DNA of 64,000 nt from Pseudomonas sp. DTU12.3 (GTDB lineage: Bacteria > Pseudomonadota > Gammaproteobacteria > Pseudomonadales > Pseudomonadaceae): assembly GCF_004124275.1 (NCBI RefSeq), contig NZ_CP027218.1:1491501-1555500 (forward strand), given 5' to 3'. Position numbers and translations under genes: made by a program. Every line of letters starts with the position of its first letter. Position 1 is the stretch's first letter. The notes under the pieces were generated by a model that had not been told where the DNA came from, made no database searches, and saw only the letters and a program-made list of their open reading frames with translations. Below, one piece after another: positions 26,826 to 36,694 of this stretch.

Positions 26826-28448
26826 GTGAAGAACTGGACGTTGCGCCAACGCATTTTGGCGAGCTTTGCGGTGATTATCGCCATCATGCTGTTGATGGTC
26901 GTCGTCTCTTATTCGCGGTTGCTGAAAATCGAGGCCGGCGAGCAGAGCGTGCGTCAGGACGCCGTGCCCGGCGTGTATTTCAGCTCGATGATTCGCAGCG
27001 CCTGGGTCGACAGTTACCTGCAGACCCAGGAATTGCTCGGCCTGAAAAAAGGCCAGGGCATCAGCGCCGAGGACGCGGCGGATTTCAAAGCCTTCGAGGC
27101 GCGTCTCGAAGAGCAGATGGGCAACTATCAAAGCACTGTCACCACTGATGAGGACAAGGCCGAATTCGCCGTCTTCAAGCAAGACGTCCTCAACTACAAC
27201 AAGATTCAGACGCAGGTGCTCGATCTGCATCAGCGCAACCAGGAGGATGAGGCGGCGAAGTTGTTCAACGAACAGCTGACTCCGGCCTGGACCGCCGGCC
27301 GGATGAAACTCAACGACATCATTCGCGAGAACAAAGCCGTCGCAGATGAGGCCATGAACAACATTGATGATGCGGTCGCCGCCGCGAAAGTCAGCATGGG
27401 CATTTCATTGCTGGTTGCGGTGCTGGCGGCTGCGGGCTGCGGGTTCCTGCTGATGCGCGCGATCATGGCGCCGATGAACCTGATCGTGCGAATCCTCGAA
27501 ACCATGCGCACCGGCGACCTCAGCACCCGCCTGAGCCTCGACCGCAAAGATGAATTCAACGCGGTGGAAACCGGCTTCAACGACATGATGACCGAGCTGA
27601 CTTCGCTGGTATCCCAGGCGCAACGCTCGTCGGTGCAGGTGACCACCTCGGTAACCGAGATCGCTGCAACCTCCAAGCAACAACAAGCCACCGCCACCGA
27701 AACGGCGGCCACCACCACCGAAATCGGTGCAACGTCCCGCGAGATCGCCGCCACGTCGCGCGATCTGGTGCGCACCATGACCGAAGTCTCCACCGCTGCC
27801 GATCAGGCCTCTGTTCTCGCCGGCTCTGGCCAGCAAGGCCTGGCGCGCATGGAAGACACCATGCACTCGGTGATGGGCGCGGCGGATCTGGTCAACGCCA
27901 AACTGGCGATCCTCAACGAGAAGGCCGGCAACATCAATCAGGTGGTGGTGACCATCGTCAAAGTCGCCGACCAGACCAATCTGCTCTCGCTCAACGCGGC
28001 GATCGAAGCCGAGAAGGCCGGTGAATACGGGCGCGGTTTTGCCGTGGTCGCCACTGAAGTGCGACGTCTGGCGGATCAGACCGCAGTCGCTACCTACGAC
28101 ATCGAACAAATGGTCCGCGAGATCCAGTCGGCAGTGTCGGCGGGCGTGATGGGCATGGACAAGTTTTCCGAAGAAGTGCGTCGTGGGATGTCCGAAGTGC
28201 AGCAGGTTGGCGAGCAGCTGTCGCAGATCATCCATCAAGTGCAGGCGCTGGCGCCGCGCGTGTTGATGGTCAACGAAGGCATGCAGGCGCAAGCCACCGG
28301 CGCCGAGCAGATCAACCATGCGCTGGTGCAATTGGGCGATGCCAGCAGCCAGACTGTCGAGTCGCTGCGCCAGGCCAGTTTCGCCATCGACGAACTGAGC
28401 CAGGTGGCCGTCGGGCTGCGCAGCGGCGTTTCGCGATTTAAAGTCTGA
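26826..28448 (+). CDS. wspA: Wsp surface-sensing methyl-accepting chemoreceptor
   Basis: A 540-residue membrane receptor of the Wsp pathway, which senses surface contact and drives c-di-GMP synthesis. TM1 (about 8-30) is followed by a periplasmic four-helix ligand region, TM2 (about 188-212, ISLLVAVLAAAGCGFLLMRAI), HAMP, and the MCP signalling hairpin with tip KVADQTNLLSLNAAIEAEKAGEYGRGFAVVATEVRRLADQ (about 378-420). Start is GTG at 26826 with GAGGAA 6 bases before it. TATACT at 26788 is a likely -10. Its TGA overlaps the wspB ATG by one base. Confidence 0.96.
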   Translation: MKNWTLRQRILASFAVIIAIMLLMVVVSYSRLLKIEAGEQSVRQDAVPGVYFSSMIRSAWVDSYLQTQELLGLKKGQGISAEDAADFKAFEARLEEQMGNYQSTVTTDEDKAEFAVFKQDVLNYNKIQTQVLDLHQRNQEDEAAKLFNEQLTPAWTAGRMKLNDIIRENKAVADEAMNNIDDAVAAAKVSMGISLLVAVLAAAGCGFLLMRAIMAPMNLIVRILETMRTGDLSTRLSLDRKDEFNAVETGFNDMMTELTSLVSQAQRSSVQVTTSVTEIAATSKQQQATATETAATTTEIGATSREIAATSRDLVRTMTEVSTAADQASVLAGSGQQGLARMEDTMHSVMGAADLVNAKLAILNEKAGNINQVVVTIVKVADQTNLLSLNAAIEAEKAGEYGRGFAVVATEVRRLADQTAVATYDIEQMVREIQSAVSAGVMGMDKFSEEVRRGMSEVQQVGEQLSQIIHQVQALAPRVLMVNEGMQAQATGAEQINHALVQLGDASSQTVESLRQASFAIDELSQVAVGLRSGVSRFKV

Positions 28449-28984
28449 TGAGCGAAATCATCGCCAAACGCAGCGCCGCACCGCTGGCGAAGCAGGCGTT
28501 GTTCCTGTTGTTTCGCATCGGCAGCGAGCGTTACGCCTTGCGCGCCACCGAAGTCGCGGAAGTGCTGCCGCGCTTGCCGTTGAAGCCGATTGCGCGGGCG
28601 CCGCAGTGGGTCGCCGGGGTATTTGCTTATCGCGGTGTGGTGGTGCCAGTGATCGATCTCAGTGCGCTGACGTTCGGTGAACCCGCGCAAGCGCGCACCA
28701 GCACGCGTCTGGTGCTGGTGAATTACCAGCCCGACGATACGCGGCCGGTGCAATGGCTCGGGCTGATTCTGGAGCAGGCCACCGACACCTTGCGCTGCAA
28801 TCCGCAGGATTTTCAGCCCTACGGTCTCGACAATCGGCAGACGCCTTACCTCGGCCCGGTGCGTGAAGACGCGCAGGGACTGGTGCAATGGGTGCGGGTC
28901 AATGACTTGCTCGATGACGCGGTGCGCGCCTTGCTGTTCCCGCAGCCGCCACGGGATCCGGCGCAGCTTGAGGAACAGCCATGA
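28448..28984 (+). CDS. wspB: CheW-like coupling protein WspB
   Basis: 178 residues with one CheW domain (LLFRIGSERYALRATEVAEVLPRL, about 16-40; GVFAYRGVVVPVIDLSAL, about 58-75). It links receptor WspA to the kinase WspE. It starts within the wspA stop (TGATG) and ends overlapping wspC by 4 bases. Confidence 0.94.
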   Translation: MSEIIAKRSAAPLAKQALFLLFRIGSERYALRATEVAEVLPRLPLKPIARAPQWVAGVFAYRGVVVPVIDLSALTFGEPAQARTSTRLVLVNYQPDDTRPVQWLGLILEQATDTLRCNPQDFQPYGLDNRQTPYLGPVREDAQGLVQWVRVNDLLDDAVRALLFPQPPRDPAQLEEQP

Positions 28985-30252
28985 GCAGCGATCAGCGCTT
29001 TTTCGACTTCCTCAAGGAGCGCATCGGCCTCGATGTCACCTCGGTCGGCCCGGCGATCATCGAGCGCGCGGTGCGTCAGCGCACGACACTCTCGCAAGCG
29101 GCGCATGCCGATGAATATTGGCAGTTGTTGCAGGGGTCACGGGATGAGCAGCAAGCGCTGATCGAAGCAGTCATCGTCCCCGAGACATGGTTTTTCCGTT
29201 ACCCGGAATCGTTCGCCACGCTCGGTAAACTGGCGCGCAATCGCCTCGCCGAGCTGAACAACATGCGCGCGCTGCGCATCCTCAGCCTGCCGTGCTCCAC
29301 CGGCGAAGAACCGTATTCGATTGCCATGGCCTTGCTCGATGCCGGGCTCAAGCCGCATCAGTTCAAGGTCGACGGCATGGATGTCAGCCCGCTGTCGGTG
29401 GAAAAGGCCCGGCGCGGGTTGTACGGCAAGAACTCGTTTCGCGGTCAGGATCTGGACTATCGCGAGCGGCATTTCAGCGCCGAGCAAGACGGCCACAGCG
29501 TCAACGAAAATGTCCGTGAGCAGGTGCGTTTGCAGGTCGGTAATGTGCTTGATCCGGCGCTTCTGGCCAGCGAACCGCCTTTCGATTTCGTGTTCTGCCG
29601 CAACCTGCTGATCTATTTCGATCAGGCCACCCAAAAACAGGTGTTCGAAGTCCTCAAGCGCCTGACCCATGTCGACGGCGTGCTCTTCATTGGCCCCGCC
29701 GAGGGCAGTCTGCTCGGCCGTTTGGGCATGCGCTCGATCGGGATCCCGCAGTCGTTTGCGTTCAGTCGTCACAGCGACCCGCAACCTGAACCGCTGCCAG
29801 TGCCCAAGCCGATTCCGTTGCCAGTCAGCCAACCGATACGCAGCACGCCGCCACCGCCCGTGCGCCAACGGCCATTTGCGCCAGTGACCGCGCTGCCGAC
29901 CACCCGCACCAGCGCGAATCCGGACGCCGCGACCTTGCTGGCGAATATCGCCGCACTGGCCAATGAAGGCAAAAGCGCCGAAGCGCGTGCCGCGTGCGAG
30001 CAGTATTTGCGCAGCCACGAACCAGTGGCTCAAGTGTTTTACTGGCTGGGACTGCTCAGCGACGTCGCCGGCCTGACCCTCGAAGCCCAGGGTTTCTACC
30101 GCAAGGCGCTGTACCTCGAACCGCAACACCCGGAAGCGCTGATGCACCTCGCGGCTTTGCTCCAGGCCCAGGGCGACAGCGCCGGTGCCAGACGATTGCA
30201 GGAGCGCGCCGCCCGCAGCGGGCGCACCGCTGACAGTGAGCGTAAACGATGA
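28981..30252 (+). CDS. wspC: CheR-type methyltransferase with TPR domain, WspC
   Basis: A 423-residue protein. The CheR methyltransferase (about 1-270) shows IVPETWFFRYPESFATL, the SAM-binding ILSLPCSTGEEPYSIAMAL (about 100-118) and FDFVFCRNLLIYFD. A proline-rich linker (about 270-305, PLPVPKPIPLPVSQP) leads to a TPR region (about 320-415, FYWLGLLSDVAGLTLEAQGFYRKALYLEPQHPEALMHLAAL). It methylates WspA to set its sensitivity, opposed by WspF. It overlaps both neighbours by 4 bases. Confidence 0.95.
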   Translation: MSSDQRFFDFLKERIGLDVTSVGPAIIERAVRQRTTLSQAAHADEYWQLLQGSRDEQQALIEAVIVPETWFFRYPESFATLGKLARNRLAELNNMRALRILSLPCSTGEEPYSIAMALLDAGLKPHQFKVDGMDVSPLSVEKARRGLYGKNSFRGQDLDYRERHFSAEQDGHSVNENVREQVRLQVGNVLDPALLASEPPFDFVFCRNLLIYFDQATQKQVFEVLKRLTHVDGVLFIGPAEGSLLGRLGMRSIGIPQSFAFSRHSDPQPEPLPVPKPIPLPVSQPIRSTPPPPVRQRPFAPVTALPTTRTSANPDAATLLANIAALANEGKSAEARAACEQYLRSHEPVAQVFYWLGLLSDVAGLTLEAQGFYRKALYLEPQHPEALMHLAALLQAQGDSAGARRLQERAARSGRTADSERKR

Positions 30253-30932
30253 TTTCGGCCGACACCTTGAACGTCACCCATGAAGACGCCCAGGCCATCG
30301 ACGATTGCTGGAACCGTATTGGCATCCACGGCGACAAGTCCTGCCCGCTGCTCGAAGAACATATTCATTGCCGCAACTGCTCGGTGTATTCCGCAGCGGC
30401 GACGCGCTTGCTCGATCGCTATTCGTTGCAGCAGGACGAGCGTGACCCGGTGGCGATCGCGGTCGAAACCGATGTCAAAACCCGTTCGCTGCTGATGTTC
30501 CGCCTCGGTGAAGAGTGGCTCGGATTGGCGACGCGTAGCCTGGTGGAAGTCGCGCCGTTGCAGGCGATTCACTCGTTACCGCATCAGCGTTCGCGCGCCT
30601 TGCTGGGGGTGGCGAATGTGCGTGGCGCGCTGGTGGCGTGCCTGTCGCTGGTGGAATTGCTGGATCTGGATGCCAGCGCCGCTCCAGCTGTCAGCGGGCG
30701 CATCATGCCGCGCATGTTGATCATCGCTGCCCATGGCGGGCCGGTGGTGGTGCCGGTGGATGAGGTTTACGGCATTCATGCCATCGATGAGCGAATCCTC
30801 GACGCCGCGTCGCAATCCGGCGCCCAGGCCAGTGCCAAGTACACCCGTGGCGTCCTGCAATTTCGCGGTCGCAGCCTGCGTTGGCTGGATGAAGAACAGC
30901 TGTTGTCTGCCGTGACCCGGAGCCTCACATGA
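30249..30932 (+). CDS. wspD: CheW-like protein WspD
   Basis: 227 residues. The N-terminal 75 residues hold a Cys cluster, CPLLEEHIHCRNCSVY (about 32-47), followed by a CheW domain (LLMFRLGEEWLGLATRSLVEVAPLQAIHSLP, about 78-110; GRIMPRMLIIAAHGGPVVVPVDEVYGIH). It is the second scaffold protein of the Wsp complex. Overlaps of 4 bases on each side indicate translational coupling. Confidence 0.94.
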   Translation: MISADTLNVTHEDAQAIDDCWNRIGIHGDKSCPLLEEHIHCRNCSVYSAAATRLLDRYSLQQDERDPVAIAVETDVKTRSLLMFRLGEEWLGLATRSLVEVAPLQAIHSLPHQRSRALLGVANVRGALVACLSLVELLDLDASAAPAVSGRIMPRMLIIAAHGGPVVVPVDEVYGIHAIDERILDAASQSGAQASAKYTRGVLQFRGRSLRWLDEEQLLSAVTRSLT

Positions 30933-33220
30933 CCCCCGAGCAAATGCGCGACGCCTCGCTGCTGGAGCTGTTCAGCCTTGAAGCCGAAGCCCAGACGCAG
31001 GTGCTCAGCACCGGGCTGCTGGCGCTGGAGCGCAATCCGACCCAGGCCGATCAACTCGAATCGTGCATGCGTGCGGCGCACTCGCTCAAGGGCGCGGCGC
31101 GAATTGTCGGCATCGACAGTGGCGTCAGCGTCGCCCATGTCATGGAAGATTGCCTGGTCAGCGCGCAGGAAGGGCGTTTGTTGCTGCGCCCGGAACACAT
31201 CGATGCGTTGTTGCAGGGCACCGATTTGCTCATGCGCATTGCGACGCCAGCGAATGCTCCGCAATCGACGGACATCGAAGCGTATGTGGCGTTGATGGCG
31301 CAGTTGCTTGATCCATCGTCGCCGCCTGCCGTCACTGCGCCGGTCATGGCCGAATTGCAGTTGCAAGCGCCGCGAGTCGAACCAACGCCGGCAGCGCCGG
31401 GGCAATCTGTAGAGCTACCGGTGGAGACGCCAGAGCCGCCGCCACGGAAAAGCAGACGCACCACTGAAGGTGGCGAGCGCGTCTTGCGCGTTACCGCCGA
31501 ACGCCTCAACAGCCTGCTCGATCTGTCGAGTAAATCGCTGGTGGAAACCCAGCGCCTCAAGCCGCACCTGGCAACCATGCAGCGCCTCAAGCGCATGCAG
31601 AACAACGGCCTGCGCGCGCTGGAAAATCTCAACGTGCACCTCAAGGAGCACGCGCTGAGCCTTGAGGCGCTGGAAGCTCTCGAAGATGCGCGGCGCTTGC
31701 TCGCCGAGTCGCAACAATTGCTCAGCGAGAAAAACGCCGAGCTTGATGAGTTCGCCTGGCAGGCCAGTCAACGCGCGCAGGTGCTTTACGACACCGCGCT
31801 GGCGTGTCGCATGCGGCCGTTTGCCGATGTACTCAGCGGGCAGGTGCGCATGGTTCGCGATCTGGGCCGCAGCCTCGGCAAACAAGTGCGCCTGGAAATC
31901 GAAGGCGAGAAGACTCAGGTCGACCGTGACGTACTGGAGAAACTCGAAGCGCCGCTGACCCATTTGCTGCGCAATGCCGTCGATCATGGCATCGAAACCC
32001 CGGAGCAGCGTCTGCTCGCGGGTAAACCGGAAGAAGGCCTGATCCGTCTGCGCGCCTCGCATCAGGCCGGTTTACTGGTGCTGGAACTGAGTGATGACGG
32101 CAATGGTGTCGACCTGGAAAAAGTCCGTCGCAGCATCGTCGAGCGGCAATTATCCCCAGCCGAAACCGCTGCGCAGTTGAGCGAAGAAGAGCTGCTGACC
32201 TTTCTGTTCCTGCCCGGTTTCAGCCTGCGCGACACGGTGACCGAAGTCTCCGGCCGGGGTGTCGGACTCGACGCGGTGCAACATATGGTGCGCCAGTTGC
32301 GTGGCGCCGTGGTGCTGGAGCAAGCGGCGGGCGAGGGCAGTCGCTTTCACCTTGAAGTACCGCTGACGCTGTCGGTGGTGCGCAGTCTGGTGGTGGAAGT
32401 CGGCGAAGAGGCTTACGCGTTCCCGCTGGCGCACATTGAACGCATGTGCGATCTCGAGCCTGAAGACATTGTCCAGGTCGAAGGTCGCCAGCATTTCTGG
32501 CATGAAGGCCGGCATGTCGGGCTGGTCGCGGCCAGTCAGTTGCTCAACCGCCCGGCCAGCCAGAACAGCGGCGAAACCCTCAAAGTCGTGGTGATTCGCG
32601 AGCGCGATGCGATTTATGGCGTGGCGGTGGAGCGCTTCATTGGCGAACGCACTTTGGTGGTATTGCCACTCGATGAACGTCTGGGCAAAGTGCAGGATAT
32701 CTCTGCCGGTGCGTTGCTCGACGATGGCTCGGTGGTGCTGATCGTCGACGTCGAAGACATGCTGCGTTCGGTGGACAAGCTCCTCAATACCGGTCGCCTC
32801 GAGCGTATCGCCCGTCACGGCAATCAGGCCGCCGAGGCTGCGCGCAAACGCGTGCTGGTGGTTGACGATTCGCTGACCGTGCGCGAGCTGCAACGCAAGT
32901 TGCTGCTCAATCGCGGCTACGACGTCGCGGTGGCGGTGGACGGTATGGACGGCTGGAACGCGCTGCGTTCGGAGGACTTCGATTTGCTCATCACCGACAT
33001 CGACATGCCGCGCATGGACGGCATCGAGCTGGTCACCCTGTTACGTCGCGACAACCGTCTGCAATCGCTGCCGGTGATGGTCGTGTCGTACAAGGATCGT
33101 GAAGAGGATCGCCGCCGTGGTCTCGACGCCGGGGCGGACTATTATTTAGCCAAAGCCAGTTTTCATGACGACGCCCTGCTCGACGCAGTGGTCGAGCTCA
33201 TCGGAGGAGCGCGGGCATGA
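30929..33220 (+). CDS. wspE: Hybrid CheA-type histidine kinase WspE
   Basis: 763 residues. HPt domain with phospho-site His51 (AAHSLKGAARIVG); dimerisation/catalytic core with LLRNAVDHGIETPEQR and LSDDGNGVDLEKV (about 345-400); CheW-like domain (about 480-620); C-terminal receiver (about 640-760, RVLVVDDSLTVRELQRK, phospho-acceptor Asp690 in LLITDIDMPRMDG). It phosphorylates WspR, which activates c-di-GMP production, and WspF. All catalytic motifs look intact. Confidence 0.96.
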   Translation: MTPEQMRDASLLELFSLEAEAQTQVLSTGLLALERNPTQADQLESCMRAAHSLKGAARIVGIDSGVSVAHVMEDCLVSAQEGRLLLRPEHIDALLQGTDLLMRIATPANAPQSTDIEAYVALMAQLLDPSSPPAVTAPVMAELQLQAPRVEPTPAAPGQSVELPVETPEPPPRKSRRTTEGGERVLRVTAERLNSLLDLSSKSLVETQRLKPHLATMQRLKRMQNNGLRALENLNVHLKEHALSLEALEALEDARRLLAESQQLLSEKNAELDEFAWQASQRAQVLYDTALACRMRPFADVLSGQVRMVRDLGRSLGKQVRLEIEGEKTQVDRDVLEKLEAPLTHLLRNAVDHGIETPEQRLLAGKPEEGLIRLRASHQAGLLVLELSDDGNGVDLEKVRRSIVERQLSPAETAAQLSEEELLTFLFLPGFSLRDTVTEVSGRGVGLDAVQHMVRQLRGAVVLEQAAGEGSRFHLEVPLTLSVVRSLVVEVGEEAYAFPLAHIERMCDLEPEDIVQVEGRQHFWHEGRHVGLVAASQLLNRPASQNSGETLKVVVIRERDAIYGVAVERFIGERTLVVLPLDERLGKVQDISAGALLDDGSVVLIVDVEDMLRSVDKLLNTGRLERIARHGNQAAEAARKRVLVVDDSLTVRELQRKLLLNRGYDVAVAVDGMDGWNALRSEDFDLLITDIDMPRMDGIELVTLLRRDNRLQSLPVMVVSYKDREEDRRRGLDAGADYYLAKASFHDDALLDAVVELIGGARA

Positions 33221-34227
33221 AGATCGCAATCGTCAACGACATGCCAATGGCGGTGGAGGCCCTGCGTCGTGCATTGGCCTTCGAGCCGGCGCATCAGGTG
33301 GTCTGGGTCGCTCGCAACGGCGCCGAGGCGGTGCAACTGTGCGCCGAAAATACCCCCGACCTGATCCTCATGGATCTGATCATGCCGGTGATGGACGGCG
33401 TCGAAGCCACCCGCCGGATCATGGCCGAAACCCCGTGCGCGATCGTCATCGTGACCGTCGACCGTCAGCAGAATGTCCATCGCGTGTTCGAAGCCATGGG
33501 CCACGGCGCGCTGGATGTGGTCGATACCCCGGCACTCGGCGCCGGCAATGCGCAGGAAGCGGCGGCGCCGTTGCTGCGCAAGATCCTCAATATCGGCTGG
33601 CTGATCGGCGACAAGGCACCGCGCTCGCGACCGACGCCGACGCCCCAGCGCAGTTCGGCATCGTGCAAGCGACTGGTGGCGATCGGCTCGTCTGCCGGCG
33701 GGCCCGCAGCGCTTGAGGTGTTGCTCAAGGGCCTGCCCCGGGACTTCTCGGCGGCGATTGTGCTGGTGCAGCACGTCGATCAGGTGTTCGCCGCCGGCAT
33801 GGCCGAATGGCTGGCCAGCGCCAGCGGCCTTGATGTGCGGCTGGCCCGCGAAGGTGAGCCACCGCAAGCCGGCGCCGTGCTGCTGGCCGGCACCAATCAT
33901 CATATTCGGTTACTCAAGAACGGCACGCTGGCCTACACCGCCGAGCCGGTCAACGAGATCTACCGACCCTCCATCGACGTGTTTTTCGAAAGTGTCGCCA
34001 GTTATTGGAATGGCGACGCCGTCGGGGTTTTATTGACCGGGATGGGACGCGACGGCGCGCAAGGGCTTAAGCTCATGCGCCAACAGGGTTACCTGACCAT
34101 CGCGCAGGATCAGCAAAGCAGTGCGGTTTACGGCATGCCCAAGGCTGCAGCAGCCATTGATGCCGCCGTGGAAATCCGTCCACTGGAAAAGATAGCGCCA
34201 CGATTGCAGGAGATTTTCCCCAAATGA
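33217..34227 (+). CDS. wspF: CheB-type methylesterase WspF
   Basis: 336 residues: receiver with Asp53 (LILMDLIMPVMDG) and a C-terminal methylesterase with the catalytic Ser in AIGSSAGGPAALE (about 157), His in LVQHVDQVFAAGMAEWL and Asp in LLTGMGRDGAQGL. It demethylates WspA and so damps the pathway. In P. fluorescens SBW25, loss of wspF gives the wrinkly-spreader phenotype. The reading frame is complete here, so the negative arm appears functional. Confidence 0.96.
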   Translation: MKIAIVNDMPMAVEALRRALAFEPAHQVVWVARNGAEAVQLCAENTPDLILMDLIMPVMDGVEATRRIMAETPCAIVIVTVDRQQNVHRVFEAMGHGALDVVDTPALGAGNAQEAAAPLLRKILNIGWLIGDKAPRSRPTPTPQRSSASCKRLVAIGSSAGGPAALEVLLKGLPRDFSAAIVLVQHVDQVFAAGMAEWLASASGLDVRLAREGEPPQAGAVLLAGTNHHIRLLKNGTLAYTAEPVNEIYRPSIDVFFESVASYWNGDAVGVLLTGMGRDGAQGLKLMRQQGYLTIAQDQQSSAVYGMPKAAAAIDAAVEIRPLEKIAPRLQEIFPK

Positions 34228-34275
34228 ACCGATTTATCCGCAATCCTGGCCCCCGCAGTACTCAGGTGACCGCCC

Positions 34276-35277
34276 ATGACTGACTTACAGATCGACGACA
34301 TTAAAACCGACGAAAACGCCGCCATGGTGTTGTTGGTGGACGATCAGGCGATGATCGGCGAAGCCGTGCGCCGTGGGCTGTCGAATGAAGAGAACATCGA
34401 CTTCCACTTCTGCTCCGACCCGCATCAGGCCATTGCCCAAGCGGTGCGGATCAAACCGACGGTGATTCTTCAGGATCTGGTGATGCCCGGCCTCGACGGC
34501 CTGAGCCTGGTGCGCGAATACCGCAATCATCCGGCGACCAAGGACATTCCGATCATCGTCCTGTCGACCAAGGAAGACCCGCTGATCAAGAGCGCGGCGT
34601 TCTCCGCCGGGGCCAACGATTATCTGGTGAAACTGCCGGACACCATCGAACTGGTGGCGCGCATCCGCTATCACTCGCGCTCGTACATGACCCTGCTGCA
34701 ACGCGATGCTGCATACCGTGCGTTGCGGGTCAGTCAGCAGCAGTTGCTCGACACCAATCTGGTGCTGCAACGGCTGATGAACTCCGATGGCCTGACCGGG
34801 TTGTCCAATCGCCGCCACTTCGACGAATACCTTGAACTGGAATGGCGCCGCTCGCTGCGCGATCAGAGCCAGTTGTCACTGCTGATGATCGATGTCGATT
34901 ACTTCAAGCCGTACAACGACAGCTTCGGCCATGTTGAAGGTGACGAGGCGTTGCGCAAGGTCGCCACGGCGATCCGCGACGCCAGCGCGCGGCCTTCTGA
35001 CCTGCCTGCGCGCTACGGTGGTGAAGAGTTTGCGCTGGTGCTGCCGAACACCTCGCCGGGCGGCGCGCGGCTGGTGGCGGAGAAACTGCGCCAGACCGTG
35101 GCCTCGCTGAAAATCCCGCACAACACCCCGGGTGACGGCGCGAGTCTGACCATCAGCATCGGCCTGGCAACCATGGTGCCGCAGTCGGGCAGCGATTGCC
35201 GCTTGCTGATCTCGGCGGCGGATCGTGGCCTGTACCTGGCCAAGAACAACGGCCGCAACCAGGTCGGCATCGAATAA
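34276..35277 (+). CDS. wspR: Response-regulator diguanylate cyclase WspR
   Basis: 333 residues: receiver with phospho-acceptor Asp67 ([13 protein letters not shown]), helical linker, then a GGDEF domain whose active site reads RYGGEEF (about 247-252). The inhibitory I-site RxxD is present as RPSD exactly five residues before GGEEF, so product feedback is expected. It makes c-di-GMP from GTP when phosphorylated by WspE. The gene is 48 bases after wspF and is followed by a REP pair. Confidence 0.97.
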   Translation: MTDLQIDDIKTDENAAMVLLVDDQAMIGEAVRRGLSNEENIDFHFCSDPHQAIAQAVRIKPTVILQDLVMPGLDGLSLVREYRNHPATKDIPIIVLSTKEDPLIKSAAFSAGANDYLVKLPDTIELVARIRYHSRSYMTLLQRDAAYRALRVSQQQLLDTNLVLQRLMNSDGLTGLSNRRHFDEYLELEWRRSLRDQSQLSLLMIDVDYFKPYNDSFGHVEGDEALRKVATAIRDASARPSDLPARYGGEEFALVLPNTSPGGARLVAEKLRQTVASLKIPHNTPGDGASLTISIGLATMVPQSGSDCRLLISAADRGLYLAKNNGRNQVGIE

Positions 35278-35287
35278 CCACCGCAAT

Positions 35288-35374
35288 CCCCTGTAGGAGC
35301 TGCCGCAGGCTGCGATCTTTTGATCTGTTTTTAAAATCAAACTCAAGATCGCAGCCTTCGGCAGCTCCTACAGG
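35288..35374. repeat. REP pair, type B
   Basis: Inverted CTGTAGGAGCTGCCGCAGGC and GCCTTCGGCAGCTCCTACAG units with an AT-rich loop, 10 bases after the wspR stop. It separates the wsp operon from prfB. Confidence 0.93.
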
Positions 35375-35484
35375 TGAAATGTGTCAAGTGAATCGCCCCC
35401 ACAGCCGCCAGACGGGCTGCCGTGACAGCCTGATTACGTTATACTCGCCGGCTTTCAAAAGTTCGCCAACGAGTGCTGCCCGTC

Positions 35485-36580
35485 ATGGAAATCAACCCGA
35501 TCCTGAACACCATCAAGGACCTGTCCGAGCGCTCCGAAACTATTCGGGGGTATCTTTGACTACGATCAAAAGCATGAGCGTCTGACTGAAGTCAATCGCG
35601 AGCTTGAAGATCCGAGCGTCTGGAACAAACCTGAATACGCCCAGGAACTGGGCCGTGAGCGTTCGGCGCTGGCGCAGATCGTCGACACCCTCGACGAATT
35701 GAACGCCGGCCTGGCCGATTGCCGCGATCTGCTGGACATGGCCGTCGAAGAAAACGACGAAGGCGCAGTGGGCGATGTCGTCGCCGAGCTGGCCCGTCTC
35801 GAGGAAAATCTGGCCAAGCTGGAATTCCGCCGCATGTTCAGCCATGAAATGGACCCGAACAACGCGTACCTGGACATCCAGGCCGGTTCCGGCGGCACCG
35901 AAGCCCAGGACTGGGCCAACATCCTCCTGCGCATGTACCTGCGCTGGGCGGATAAACGCGGTTTCGACGCGACCATCATGGAGCTGTCGGCCGGTGAAGT
36001 CGCTGGTATCAAAGGTGCGACCGTGCATATCAAGGGCGAATACGCCTTTGGCTGGCTGCGGACCGAGATCGGCGTACACCGCCTGGTGCGCAAGAGCCCG
36101 TTCGACTCCGGCAACCGTCGCCACACCTCGTTCTCCGCAGTGTTCGTCTCGCCAGAGATCGACGACAAGGTCGAAATCGAAATCAACCCGGCAGACCTGC
36201 GGATCGACACCTATCGTTCCTCCGGTGCCGGTGGTCAGCACGTAAACACCACCGACTCGGCCGTACGTATCACTCACGTACCGACCAACACCGTGGTCAG
36301 CTGCCAGAACGAACGTTCCCAGCACGCCAACAAAGACACCGCCATGAAAATGCTGCGGGCCAAGTTGTACGAGCAGGAAATGCAGAAACGCAACGCCGCG
36401 TCGCAAGCGCTGGAAGACACCAAGTCCGACATCGGCTGGGGTCACCAGATTCGCTCGTACGTGCTCGATGCGTCGCGGATCAAGGATCTGCGTACCAACA
36501 TCGAACGCAGCGACTGCGACAAGGTACTCGACGGCGATATCGACGAATACCTGTATGCCAGCCTGAAATCGGGGCTGTAA
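35485..36580 (+). CDS. prfB: Peptide chain release factor 2, with programmed +1 frameshift
   Basis: RF2 releases peptides at UGA and UAA codons. The gene begins with ATG at 35485, runs 24 codons to CTT (35554-35556), and meets an in-frame TGA at 35557. The sequence CGGGGG-TAT-CTT-TGA-C matches the known autoregulatory slip site: an internal Shine-Dalgarno-like element, then a +1 shift on CTT into the frame from 35558. The full product is 364 residues. The stop-recognition SPF tripeptide ([15 protein letters not shown]) and the catalytic GGQ ([17 protein letters not shown]) are intact. Confidence 0.97.
35547..35559 (+). promoter_or_regulatory. prfB: RF2 frameshift signal
   Basis: GGGGG-TAT-CTT-TGA: when RF2 is scarce the ribosome pauses at the UGA and slips +1, so RF2 controls its own synthesis. 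The arrangement is the same as that known from E. coli prfB. Confidence 0.95.
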
Positions 36581-36615
36581 AAGACGCAATACAGCATCGG
36601 CTGATTCAACCCGAT

Positions 36616-36653
36616 CCCTGTAGGAGCCAGCCCTGCTGGCGATCCCCGGGCCG
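36616..36653. repeat. Single REP-like unit between prfB and lysS
   Basis: TGTAGGAGCCAGCCCTGCTG followed by GCGATC is a related but distinct palindromic unit (CCAGCCCTGCTGG). Only one copy lies in the prfB-lysS gap. Confidence 0.7.
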
Positions 36654-36694
36654 TAAGGTCCGGGGGCAACGAACCTGATGGAATATCTAAAGAC

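Noticed and set aside
35485..35559. In-frame stop early in prfB as a pseudogene
   Set aside because: The CTT-TGA-C with upstream GGGGG is the known programmed frameshift, and the rest of RF2 is intact.
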